64,000 bases of DNA from Zasmidium citrigriseum (taxonomy: Eukaryota; Ascomycota; Dothideomycetes; Mycosphaerellales; Mycosphaerellaceae). The stretch spans positions 132,553 to 196,552 of the forward strand of contig NHNW01000085.1 of NCBI GenBank assembly GCA_002786025.1, given 5' to 3'. Made by a program: the position numbers and the translations under genes. Under the pieces are notes generated by a model. That model searched no databases. It had not been told where the DNA came from and saw nothing but the letters and a program-made list of their open reading frames with translations. Position 1 is the stretch's first letter. Every line of letters starts with the position of its first letter. Positions 54,520 through 64,000 of this stretch are shown one piece after another.

Positions 54520-57117
54520 ATGCGACCCCTCCGATTCCTCATTACCGTTCTCTCCTTCATCCTAGCCTTCTTCCTGCTGCTCTTCATTGGCCCCTGGCGC
54601 GGCGACGATGTACAGAATGTGCAAGATCGAAGCACCGTAGGCACATACTTCAACTGGCATACTCCCTCCTCGCTATTCCCGCCATCCGCCATTATCAGCC
54701 TCACCGACGACAACTCGACTAACTTTCTTGCCCGGCCTGCTGCGTTTGGACCACTCCTTCCTGTGAAGAGTTTGAGCGGGCAACTATGGATCGGGAGCGG
54801 ATTTGGAGATGACCACTTGGGCCGAGGGGAAGGAGAGCTGGGATGCAGCGATGTGCCAGGCTGGGATGATGGAAGCTGGTCCACTGTGAGCGCCAACACG
54901 AAGAAGACTTCAAGTGAAGGAAAGAGTAGTGCTGCAGACACGACCTCTGGATCTAGCAAGAGGAAGAGGAGCTCCGCGATGGATGAAGACGAGGATGAGG
55001 ACGAGGATGACAGCGTGGAACATCCCTCGGAAGACGATGGAACCGACGACTACCTCCACCACCCTCTACCTGCAAGCGGTGGACTCAAATCGAACGGCGG
55101 AGCTGCAGGCACCAGCAAGAAGCCGACTCACGCCGACATTCAGTCTCTGCAGGAAAGCGCGGAGATTGCGGGAAAGATAGTACTACTTAGCAGAGGAGGC
55201 TGCGGGTTCTTGGAGAAGGTCAAATGGGTGCAACGAAGAGGTGGGATTGCCTTGATCGTGGGAGACGACATCCGTGGTGGACCGCTGGTGACCATGTACG
55301 CCCGCGGCGACACTTCCAACGTCACCATTCCTTCGCTTTTCACTTCACATACTACGGCACAGCTTCTATCTAGCCTGATGCCGTCAGGATCTTTGATTGG
55401 ACATATCGAAGAGGCCAACCGGCTTGGCCTGGCTGTTGGGAGCAACGGCAAAGCAGACAGCGAGGGCTCAGGAAGCCAGAAGAACGCTGATGACAAGCCC
55501 AACTTCACTACTACGACCTCCTCCACGAAAGCAACGCCAACTCCACAAACTAAGCACAAAGCTCACCACGAGACCACTAGCACCAAGGAGAGCGAGAAAC
55601 CCAAACACCGTGGCTGGTTTGCTTCGCTGTTCGGAGGTAGTGCCGATGGCGCGGACAGTCGACGACCACCCAGCAGCGGCAACATTGGCTGGGTCTTGCA
55701 AGAAGAATTCGAAGATGACGAGCCGATCCATGGAAAGACCACCTCGACCTCGACTTCCACTTCTCAAGCACCAACATCGACACCCAGAAAGGGAGACAGC
55801 GACGGCTTCCAGATTGGCGTGCAGGACTGGCGAGATCCGGATCTGGTCGCTGAGCAAAAAGAGCAGAATCTCAGAGGCTCGTCCACGAGCAGCTCGAGCT
55901 CTGCAGCTGTGGTGAAGAGCGCCAAACCGACGACGTCCTCTTCACTAAAAGGAGGCAGCATTACTCCTGGAAGCGGCGAATACGGGAAGGCCCACCACGA
56001 AGCAATCGATATCGCTAGCTCCAAAAAGTCTCACTCGAAAGACAGCATGACTTCTCAGCAGACCAATGACCAGCAGGACAGCTCACGCGGCTGGCTAGGA
56101 AGCCTGTTCTCATCTGACCCTCCTGCAGACGACGCCAAGACCGAACCTGCGCCTAAAGCCGCAGCCAAAGCTCCCGAGCTTCAGTCGCATCATGCAAAGA
56201 CTGAAAGCTATCATCGCCGTCCTCAACCTGCGGATGGTCCTCAGATGCACGAAGGTCTGTGGGTGACGCTGTCGCCCACGTCTATGTCATCATCGCCATT
56301 CTTCGATACATTACTGGTGCTGGTCGTTTCACCCTTAGTCACACTGACAGTAGTTTATGCTCTTTTGTTGCTTCGATCTCGAATCCGACGGAGAAGATGG
56401 CGGGCGCCCAAGTCTGTGGTGGAACGGCTTCCTGTCCGGACATACCAGACGATGCCTAGCAGTACGACCAGCTCGACCACCTCGTCGATCAACTCGCAAG
56501 CGAGCGCAACGACGCCTCTTCTACCGCCCGCATCGCGACCGATTAACACACGATCTCGACCTCGGGCACGAACAGCCTCGGAAGTGCCGCACGGGTCTTC
56601 GATGCGTTCTGACGAGATGGCCAGTCCTTCACTGGACCAGATTGAAGAGAAGCGTGCGGCAGGTCTAGCCGAGTGGAGGAGAAGATACGGTGGGAAACAG
56701 CGAGAGTGCGTGGTGTGCCTGGAAGAATACGTGGATGGTGTAAGCAGGGTGATGAGCCTTCCCTGCGGACACGAGTTCCATGCCGAGTGCATGTAAGTTT
56801 GGGCAAACTTCACCTCTTGCGAATGTCATGCTAACAGCTTTTACAGCACTCCCTGGCTGACCACCCGCCGCCGCACCTGCCCGATTTGCAAAGGCGACGT
56901 CGTGCGCTCGCTGGCTCGCAGCGCCGGGTCGTCCTCTACCTCACCCCCGCAAGGTCACTACCACGACGACGAAGACGAAGACGAGGTCGATGTGCAGGAA
57001 CAGGCCGTCACCACGGTCAACGACGATCCCGCGGCACAGCAGCCTGTCAGTCGCGAGGATGAGGCGTTTGAGGATCTTGAACGGGGCGTCACTCCGACTC
57101 CGGATAGGACGAGATGA
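54520..57117 (+). CDS. PA-TM-RING E3 ubiquitin ligase
   Basis: Two exons, 54520-56792 and 56847-57117, around a 54-base intron; 847 residues. An N-terminal hydrophobic anchor (LRFLITVLSFILAFFLLLFIG) is followed by a protease-associated domain (AGKIVLLSRGGCGFLEKVKWVQRR, about 215-300) and a Ser/Thr/Lys-rich linker of about 290 residues. A membrane helix (LLVLVVSPLVTLTVVYALLLL, near 592-615) comes next, and a RING-H2 at about 729-775: CVVCLEEY, CGHEFHAEC, then CPIC after the intron. This order matches PA-TM-RING ligases (RNF13 type), which ubiquitinate membrane cargo in the endosomal system. The RING is complete only after splicing. The 3' end of this gene is copied 3.3 kb downstream. Confidence 0.92.
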
Positions 57118-57651
57118 ATTGCAAGCGTTGATTTGAATTGAATGAGATGGGAAACGAAAGGACACACGGCGTTCTTCTCTTTTGGTTATGAAGTGGTGTA
57201 GGTAGGTTTGGGATTTCGATACCCCCTCTGAATCTTCATTCTTTTCAGGAGAAAACCTTCTTGATGACTCATTGATTTTCTGAACCTGTCAGCGTGGCGA
57301 TCGATGAACGGAGGAGCCGGGAATTTTTGGACTCAAGAATTCTAGCTATCGTGGTTGTGGTAGATTCCTCTTTCGGATGGTAGCAACTAGTTCCCGTCTC
57401 ACTATGACTATCTCGGGAAGCAAGAGGCCGGAGAGCTTTGTTATTGGGCAGTTTGGTCGCCGAACACAGAAGGTAGCGCGAGACGAGGCTATCCGTGGGT
57501 TCGTGTCGTTCGTCCTACCGATTTCATGCACCCTCTGGCGTCCGGCGTCCTATGCCCGTAAGGTATGAAGCCGGAGGTTCAGTCTCCACTCGAGTAGCTG
57601 TTAGGCCTCGATGTCTTCACTCTTGCGCTTTCCTATCATTACGCATCTGCA
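57118..57651. other. RING gene 3' UTR and intergenic
   Basis: The first 130 bases are the source of the downstream duplicate (57048-57250 is similar to 60349-60545). No other feature. Confidence 0.5.
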
Positions 57652-59157
57652 ATGCCCGTCCCGGCGAAGAAAACACGAACGAATCGCGGCCGCGTCAGAC
57701 AACAAAAGCAGCCCGGAGGATCGGTCTTCCGCATCGAAGATGAAAGACGCGGCGCGTCGAGCAATGCTTCTCAACCGCCTGACGAACGTAAGCGAAATGC
57801 CTGGTGCGCCTCGCAGGAGGAAATCCAACTCAGACGTGCGTCTCTTCGCGGCTTGGACCCTCCCGTCCACGATCCCGGCAATGTTATCGAACGAAGCGGA
57901 CTCATCCAACCGATACGATTTTGGCAATGGTTCTTCATGCCTGACCTTTCTTCGCTTGTCTCATACGCGGATTCCCCGTGGCGTAGGCGGTATGACGATC
58001 TCTGGTCCACACCCTGCCAGAAGCAGCTCGTCACAGACAAGTTGATGGTCATGAGCGCAATCCCATTTGTCCTGAGAAAGCGGGCGGCATACCTTCAATC
58101 CCATGATGCCGACCAGCAGAGAATCCACGCCGGCGAACTCAAGGCACTTCAAGAGCTTCGAATCACCGTGGCACGTCCGACCGACGACGTTCTCACCGGA
58201 CTGATTATTGCTGTCAGCTGGGCTATCCACGCCGCCATTGCCGAGTCTCACTACGACCTGGCCAACATACACTTGCGCGTCGTGCCCAAGCTCTTACCAG
58301 CCCCAAAAGCCTCCCTGGTGCAGTGGCTGGTATACAACACCTCGGACCTCAGGATCGCAACCGTCACAGGGTCGCGGCCTGTCACTGAGCGATGGGTGCC
58401 TTGCGAAGTGCGAGACCACACCAGCAGCTCGCTGTTGCCGCACGTGGACTTTGCGCCGTGCGAGCGGTCTGCAGTCCAAAATCTCAGCGACATCAGCACA
58501 ATCCTTGACCGGGTCTCATTGTACCATCCCGTGCTCTTCGTACTCATTCGGCTTCATCGTCTGTCGGTGTGGAACGCCCATGCAGATCCAGCTTCAACCT
58601 CTGCAGTGGCTGACTTCTACTACACGCTGTACGATGCGTGCAGCTTCCATGCACGTTTTCAGGAGCTCGACACCACAGATCGTTGGGATGCAATTCTCAT
58701 CGAGATGCTCTGTATCTGTCTTAAACTCCATGCGTGGGAACAAGCTGCAACGTTCATGCCTCGGTGCGGTGAGGTGGAGCCACGCTTGATGAAACGTGCT
58801 CTGCAACTTGTGCACAATCTCAAAGAATGCGAGATGCATCTACCAATGCCGCTGTACCTCTGGATGCTATGGACTTTCATTTCCACAGCATACGTGTTCG
58901 GTGTCGAGAACTGGAGGGAGTGGCTGCCGTACCTTCGAGATGCAGTGGCGAGCATGCACTTGGTGACAGAGGCGGCCATCTTGAAGAGGCTGCGCCCCTT
59001 CGTCACATACAAATGGTGGAGAACCCGGGTCATGCCATCTGTGTCAGTCGAAGTCTTGCAGCTGACGGGACAATGGAAGTTGTTGCGGGACGACCAGATC
59101 CAAAACTCCATCAAGCCACCCGCATACCACGCCCAACCGCTCGTATTTGACGAGTGA
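57652..59157 (+). CDS. Fungal transcription-factor-like protein without Zn cluster
   Basis: Single-exon frame of 501 residues. N-terminal 50 residues are basic (MPVPAKKTRTNRGRVRQQKQ). The centre and end are helical (WQWFFMPDLSSLVSYADSPW, LTGLIIAVSWAIHAAIAESHY, YLWMLWTFISTAYVFGVENWREWL), in the style of the fungal-specific TF regulatory region (fungal_trans_2-like), common in Dothideomycetes. No Zn2Cys6 cluster is visible, so it is either a factor that lost it, one with an unseen upstream exon, or a related non-DNA-binding protein. Assignment is by general pattern and not firm. Confidence 0.65.
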   Translation: MPVPAKKTRTNRGRVRQQKQPGGSVFRIEDERRGASSNASQPPDERKRNAWCASQEEIQLRRASLRGLDPPVHDPGNVIERSGLIQPIRFWQWFFMPDLSSLVSYADSPWRRRYDDLWSTPCQKQLVTDKLMVMSAIPFVLRKRAAYLQSHDADQQRIHAGELKALQELRITVARPTDDVLTGLIIAVSWAIHAAIAESHYDLANIHLRVVPKLLPAPKASLVQWLVYNTSDLRIATVTGSRPVTERWVPCEVRDHTSSSLLPHVDFAPCERSAVQNLSDISTILDRVSLYHPVLFVLIRLHRLSVWNAHADPASTSAVADFYYTLYDACSFHARFQELDTTDRWDAILIEMLCICLKLHAWEQAATFMPRCGEVEPRLMKRALQLVHNLKECEMHLPMPLYLWMLWTFISTAYVFGVENWREWLPYLRDAVASMHLVTEAAILKRLRPFVTYKWWRTRVMPSVSVEVLQLTGQWKLLRDDQIQNSIKPPAYHAQPLVFDE

Positions 59158-59365
59158 GTGCCTGAACCCGAGCAGACCTGACGTTCCAGAGAGGGAACAT
59201 CATGGAGTTGGGGATAAGACTACTAAGATGGCGGCGAAGAAGCGAAGGAAATGTCACACAGAGCTGTACTGTTTGTCATCCTAGATGATATACACATCAG
59301 ACGTGCCGTCGCTCGCTCCTCTCACACCTTATGGAACTCCTCCATTTCTCTTGCCCGGAGATCCA

Positions 59366-59725
59366 TCAGCACGCGTAGCAACAGCTGATTCTGTACCCTG
59401 TCTTGCTAGGATTCAGCGAGCATGTGCACGTAGAGCAAGCGCCGCCGACACAGCACGACCCGCAGTAGCATTGCGCGGAGTCCTCTTCACAGTTTGTGTC
59501 AGCTCGCAGTACCACACTGCTTCTCGGTTGAGGGCCCTTACCTCCTCGCTTGAAGTAGTACTGTCCGTCTTCATCCTGAGCGACGTTAGGATGGTCATAA
59601 GGCACTGCTCCGGTGAACGAGCGAGGCGTCATGGGCTGCAGGTCCTTGTCGAAGACGTTGGTCGTAGCAAGAGCCAGTATCTGAGGCACGAGGGCAGCAA
59701 TGGTGACTGCCGAAAGGAATTGCAT
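59366..59725 (-). CDS. Secreted cysteine-rich protein with Kex2 site
   Basis: Frame of 119 residues from the ATG at 59725 (MQFLSAVTIAALVPQILALA, signal peptide). The propeptide ends at a dibasic YYFKR, followed by a C-terminal part with ten cysteines (AQCYCGSCC...CSTCTC...CCYAC). A 57-base segment, 59541-59485, begins GTAAGG, has CTGAC inside and ends GAAG. It is a multiple of three, so the protein is either 119 residues (retained) or 100 (spliced), both in frame. The ten-cysteine module is in both forms; an eleventh cysteine (NCEED) is present only if the segment is retained. The build resembles processed small secreted fungal proteins, some of which are effectors; the role is not known. Confidence 0.8.
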   Translation of the reverse strand: MQFLSAVTIAALVPQILALATTNVFDKDLQPMTPRSFTGAVPYDHPNVAQDEDGQYYFKRGGKGPQPRSSVVLRADTNCEEDSAQCYCGSCCVGGACSTCTCSLNPSKTGYRISCCYAC

Positions 59726-60348
59726 TTTGGTAGAGATCGGTGGCAGATGGTTGTTGAGGATGAATAGAGAGTTCAAGTGAAGCGCGAGGCGGGAGCAGCG
59801 ATTTATACTGTCGTTCTCGCCATGTGACACGTCGGTTCGGAGACATGCTGCGATTCTATGTTGTTGAATCTCCTTCCAATTGAAGCAAGCTTGACTGCGT
59901 ACTTCTCTGTAGATCGATCTTGCTTAAACGCCTTGTTGGGATAGCGTGTCATCGCGGCCGCTTCTTTGCTCGGCCGCGTGGCCCTCTAGCCTCTAGGTGG
60001 TTCGCATGATCAGCAACTGATACGCCATTCTGTCAAGCATCGCTCCCAGTTAGATATTAAGCCACGCCCGTCAGATCTCCTCTTCCGACCTTCCCTGGGG
60101 CAGCGCCAGCCCCAGCGTCTAATCATTACATGAAAGTGCCGATGCCAGCAGGTCGATTTGTCCGGAGTCTCGTCCCAAACTCTATAATGAACTATACCTT
60201 GTGAGACGCTTGTACATTGCAGCGGTAGTCTAGGGCCAAGTCGCGTGAACGCTCGAGGGTCTGTACACAAGATCAAACGGCTTAGTGTAGGCTTGCACTA
60301 CCTCCTCCTCAGCCCCGTGGGAAATGGTTTGAACTGCGGTGAGGAGGT
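59726..60348. other. Intergenic, no gene
   Basis: About 620 bases upstream of the secreted protein gene; short frames only. Contains two GCGGCCGC-type GC boxes near 59950-59980. No feature supported. Confidence 0.45.
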
Positions 60349-60545
60349 CAGCCGCGAGGACAAGGCGTTTGAGGATCTTGAAAAGTGCCGTTACACGCAC
60401 TCCCGATAGGACGAGCCGAAATGCAAGCGTTGGTTTTTGAATAAGAAGGGACATGAAAGGATAGACGGCGTTCTCTTTTGGTTTATGAAGTGGTGTAGGT
60501 AGGTTTGGAATTTCGATACCCCCCTGAATCTTCATTTCTTTGAGG
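60349..60545 (+). pseudogene. Decayed copy of the RING ligase gene 3' end
   Basis: This stretch is clearly similar to 57048-57250, in the same orientation. Shared blocks include GAGGCGTTTGAGGATCTTGA (here AAGGCG...), GATAGGACGAG, GCAAGCGTTG, GAAGTGGTGTAGGTAGGTTT, TTTCGATACCCC and TGAATCTTCATT. It covers the last codons and start of the 3' UTR of the PA-TM-RING gene, but the coding frame is broken by small indels and substitutions. The upstream RING and PA parts are missing. It is a truncated duplication, not a functional gene. Confidence 0.88.
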
Positions 60546-60821
60546 CAATGCTAGGATCTCCGTTTCTTTGATGATTCATCATTTGCTTTCGTGCCTGTCC
60601 CCGGGCAAGCTTCTTCCGAATCCGCATTTGCCGGGCTGTTCCCTCCTTCCAAGGGGGGCAGGGATGCGGGAGCTTCTCATGAGCCCAGGTACACGAGATG
60701 AGAGACGCCGATGGACGCCGGCCTTGACACTGAACTCGAAACGAAACTTGATGGTAGATTCTTTTCCTTTTCTGTTCGCCCTTTCACTCGGCCTTTCCAA
60801 AGGGTCCTGGGTCAGGCAACG

Positions 60822-61163
60822 ATGGCTCTACCACAAGCCCAGGACTCATCGTGTGTGGAGCAGACTCCTCTGCAACGTCTACAAGATCGAGTGGAAAATC
60901 TGGAGAAGGAGATTTCAAGATTCCGTGGTGAGTACGCACTAACGACAAAAGCATTTGCTGATAACATCCTGGAGAAAGACATCGAAGACGTACGGAAATT
61001 ACAGTTTACTTTCGCCAACGTATGGTGGAAGGGTCTGCTCGAAGACTTCCTTGCTCTCTTCGCCAACGAGGAGGACGTAGACATCGGCTTTGAAGTTAAT
61101 AGCTACCTCCTAAATCAGACGCTCCTTTTTAGAAACCTAAAATCCTTGAGTGAAGTTCCTTAA
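60822..61163 (+). CDS. Hypothetical coiled-coil protein at RIP border
   Basis: Frame of 113 residues from the ATG at 60822 (MALPQAQDSSCVEQTP); the frame is open 37 codons further up. A heptad-like stretch LQRLQDRVENLEKEISRFRGEY suggests a short coiled coil, followed by FANVWWKGLLEDFLALFANEED. The family is not recognised. It stops 17 bases before the point where CpA and TpG disappear. It may be a complete small gene, or the front of a longer one cut off by the repeat. Confidence 0.45.
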   Translation: MALPQAQDSSCVEQTPLQRLQDRVENLEKEISRFRGEYALTTKAFADNILEKDIEDVRKLQFTFANVWWKGLLEDFLALFANEEDVDIGFEVNSYLLNQTLLFRNLKSLSEVP

Positions 61164-61180
61164 TTAATGTCCAATTAATG

Positions 61181-64000
61181 TTTAGTAGTTACCTATATAG
61201 GTTTAGCGCGGGTAGTAGAGGTTTCTAAGCGGAGCGTCTAAGGCGAGTAGGTATAGAGTATACGCTAACAATACTACTACTAAACGGCTTCTTAATTTCT
61301 AATACTATAACTATACGTTATACTATCCTCGAAACTAGCCTTATTCCTAGAGAATTTTATAGCGATTCTAGTAAACTAAAAATTAAGTTAGAATTCGTAG
61401 ATTTAAGTAAGTTATTAAAGGTCCTAGCGAACTATATAGTATATACCTATATACGCCTATCTACCCCTCTCCGTTTACTACTTAATAACGAGCCTATAAC
61501 CCCTACCTAAACGATATAGTAAACGTATATTCTAGACCGTCTCTTAAACCTCTAACTATTTATATACCTAGAATTCGCTTCCTTTATATTACTACCTATC
61601 CCCTACGTCCCCTTTTACTTCCCTTTAACCTACCCTAATTACTACTAGTTACTTCTAGATACCTCTAGCTACTTCTATTTACCTTAGAGGTATTATCTAA
61701 TCCCCTATTTCTATCTTCTAACGCCTTATCTTCTAACCTCTTATTAGCTACTCTTACTAGCTACTAAACTAACCTAACTAGCCCTCGAGACTAATATAGT
61801 ATCCGTTACTAAACAAATACTAGTTCTAGGGAGTAATAACTAGTAAGAAGTAGCGCGCTAAAGCGGCGCGCGATATAAAGAAAGAGAAGTTAGTAGCTAA
61901 AGTAGTAGAGGCCTCGCTACCGTAGCTAGTAGTATTAAACTCGAGGCTAGACTTCTATTCTAGTAATAAGAGTATTAACTTACTATCGTTAAATACCTCT
62001 AATACTAATATTAAGCGATACTTTACTACTCGAATAAACGCTATCCTAAAGCTAGAGACCTCCTTAAAGACTATCTAGTAGCTCTTCTATAATATCCGCT
62101 AGTTTCCTTAAGCTATTAGTATATATCGAGAGCTAACGACGACTAGGCTTATTAAGTACCTATAATTATTATATCCGGATAAAGTAAGTACTAGTCGTAT
62201 ATATATAGACTATCTAAGGTAATACTAACCCCTCTAATAGGATCTAGAGTCCTTAAAGCTATTAGAGTATTAAGTCGACGTCGTCTACGCCCTAATCTTT
62301 AGCCTAAATAACTACCTCGTCGCTACTCGTACTAGCGCTAGTAAGAGTCTTCTATTCTAGAGCTTTAGTATACTAACTAGTATAATAGTTATCTAGATCG
62401 TACCTCTTAACCGCCTTAGCTAGGAGTAAGCTAAAGATATTAAGTATACTAACGAGACGTTAAAGATAGACTTTATCGATACCTACTTTATTAACTCGGA
62501 GGTAAAGAAGCTAGATCTAGATATATATAATAAGATTAAGTAGAGTCTATACTAGATAATTATACTTAGGCTAGAGTAGGCTACTATACTAGACTTTAAT
62601 AAGCTTATCTAGAAGCTATATATCGCTAAGCGTATTAGTTTAATTATTATCGACGAGATCTATCTAGTTAAGAAGTAGAGAGATAGTTTCTAGAAGGAGT
62701 ACGTATTACTAGTTCTTCGAGTAGGTAAGTATTTAGACTAACTATAATATAGGTACGCCTAGCTATCTAAGTTCCGTAAGAAGTACTACTATTATACCGT
62801 TATACTTAGCTATACTACTACCTTATCGCTTAAGACTAAGTAGTACGTTCTTTAGAAGGCTAGATTTCGTAGACGAGGTAATAGTACGTATAAGACGAAG
62901 GTAATCCGTAGTAGTATCGATAGGCCTAATACTACGTATATCCTTAAGAATATTCCCTATAGATTACTAGCTAACTTCGATCCGCTATACTTTATTACTA
63001 ATAATACGGTTAGTTAAGTCTAGTAAGAGGAGGATCTATATAGCTCTAGTAATAGTAGTAGTACCTCTAACTAAGTAACGCTAAAGAAGATCTAGAAGGT
63101 ATTACTCTTTATTAATAGTCGCTAGTAAGTCGTTAACGCCGTCGAGGTTATTTAGAACTAGCTTATCCGTAAGACTAAGGATCTTCTACTAGACTAGTAA
63201 TACTACTAACGTAGTATAGGTAATCGCCTCGACGTTAAGGTTATTATATCTTTCTATACTAGTACTATCGCCTAGTTTAACTAGGATAAGCGGTACTAGG
63301 AATACTATAAGTATCTAGGCTCTTAGATCCGGATTATAATCGCTACTACGTCGTTAAGTACGGGTATTAATATCCTCGATATTATTATCGTTATCTAGTA
63401 GAAGATAGTTATTACTAAGGATATTAAGGATACTATATAGCGTCTTAGGTAGGCTAGTCGTATCCTCGCCCGCCTTAGCTAGCGTATATACGCCTTTATC
63501 TTCTTACTATACTACTTCGACGATAACTTAAAGACTATAAAGGATATAACCTAGGGTAATACGATAGCTCTATTACTAGCTCTACGTAAGGTATACTTAA
63601 AGACTCGTATAGCGTCTTATAGCTAGTATTCTTAATCGTCGTTAATAGCCTCGTCTACGATACTATATATTAGTAGCTTACGGCCTAGTACTCGCTCTAT
63701 ATCTCGTAGTAGTATAGCTCCTATAAATACTTAGCGCTAGCTATATAATAAAGCTATCTAGACGATTCGCTTCGAGGATCTAGGAAACTAGGTAAATAAC
63801 GAGTAGGACGACGTTAGTAATAAGGAGACTATTAATCCTAAGTATTAGAATAATAAGGAATTAGCCCTTCGTAAGAAGATCTCTCTAATTTAGCGCTCGC
63901 TCTAGAACGAGTAGATAATATATAGTAGTAAGGGACCTTACTTCTAGAAAGTAATTAACTAGTACTTTCGCGAGGAGGATAGTCTATATAAACTAGACTC
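61181..64000. repeat. RIP-saturated repeat block, extends past window end
   Basis: By reading every line, from 61201 to the end I found no TpG and only two CpA, both within ACA, in 2.8 kb, while CpG remains common. TpA is very frequent; as an example the line starting 62521 has 15 G/C in 60. This is the mark of repeat-induced point mutation at CpA. As a result no ATG occurs on either strand. The left border is sharp at about 61180. The right border is beyond the window. No LTRs or inverted repeats were recognised inside. It holds the helicase relic and, in the same frame, coding-like sequence from about 61850 to the end. Confidence 0.92.
61850..64000 (+). pseudogene. RIP-destroyed SF2 helicase gene (RecQ/TLH-like), partial
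   Basis: A single forward frame (codons in register with 62331) keeps helicase motifs in order. They are a Walker A relic at 62331 (TSASKS, from TGxGKS), IVPL at 62397, LE*AT near 62556 and DEIY at 62652 (from DEIH). Then TTTLS at 62814 (motif III) and SIDRP at 62913 follow, then IIIATTSLSTG at 63333 (motif V) and *RLR*ASR at 63438 (from QRxGRAGR, motif VI). No frameshift is needed over about 2.1 kb. It is broken only by TAG and TAA codons, each explained by C-to-T or G-to-A change. The order and spacing fit an SF2 helicase of the RecQ group; fungal telomere-linked helicases are the nearest class I know. The start and end are not resolved. Confidence 0.75.

Noticed and set aside
55468..55857. 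Minus-strand frame in the RING gene linker
   Set aside because: It mirrors the Ser/Thr/Lys-rich linker of the plus-strand gene and lacks any independent signal.
61201..64000. Long terminal repeats or inverted repeats of a transposon
   Set aside because: None could be recognised by eye in this TA-rich sequence and the right end is outside the window; the mobile-element class is left open.

Overview
The window is nuclear DNA of a filamentous ascomycete, most likely a dothideomycete (Mycosphaerella/Zymoseptoria-like). This is inferred from compact genes with 45-95 base introns, fungal-only families (HET, DUF7587, CorA-like proteins, AspE-type septin), many small secreted cysteine-rich proteins, and one saturated RIP (repeat-induced point mutation) block. 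No tRNA, rRNA or CRISPR array was seen. Splice junctions were read by eye from GT/AG signals and frame continuity, so exon borders are inferences unless stated otherwise.

Layout. 0.6-5 kb: a CorA-like transporter, then a small secreted protein. 6-14.6 kb: Rac GTPase, MIX17-type twin CX9C protein, AspE-type septin, CFIm-like RRM protein and molybdopterin synthase large subunit. 15.7-22.4 kb: an orphan gene, a one-pass mitochondrial candidate, a second CorA-like transporter and a long annexin. 23-31.6 kb: a two-domain secreted protein, an SDR, Rho3, and the splicing factor Cwc25 divergent from COP9 signalosome subunit 2. 34.6-36.9 kb: an otubain deubiquitinase. 37.9-39.6 kb: three tandem tiny secreted cysteine-rich genes. 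40-47.5 kb: secreted endonuclease/exonuclease/phosphatase-fold enzyme, ribosomal protein eS27, cytochrome P450, Ap4A phosphorylase and deoxyribose-phosphate aldolase. 48-57 kb: DUF7587 protein, HET-domain protein, aquaporin and PA-TM-RING ubiquitin ligase. 57.6-61.2 kb: a TF-like protein, a Kex2-processed cysteine-rich secreted protein, a decayed copy of the RING gene's 3' end and a coiled-coil orphan. 61.18-64 kb: a block with no TpG and only two CpA, carrying the relic of an SF2 (RecQ/TLH-like) helicase in a single reading frame.

Most of the window is housekeeping: polarity and septation (Rac, Rho3, septin), ubiquitin/COP9 control (CSN2, otubain, RING ligase), RNA processing (Cwc25, RRM protein) and salvage metabolism. 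The accessory part has five secreted cysteine-rich genes plus the two-domain secreted protein, and the RIP-erased, possibly subtelomeric, edge. The two strongest novelties are the three-gene secreted peptide array with a shared upstream motif, and the helicase relic whose six motifs survive in frame although CpA/TpG has been erased.
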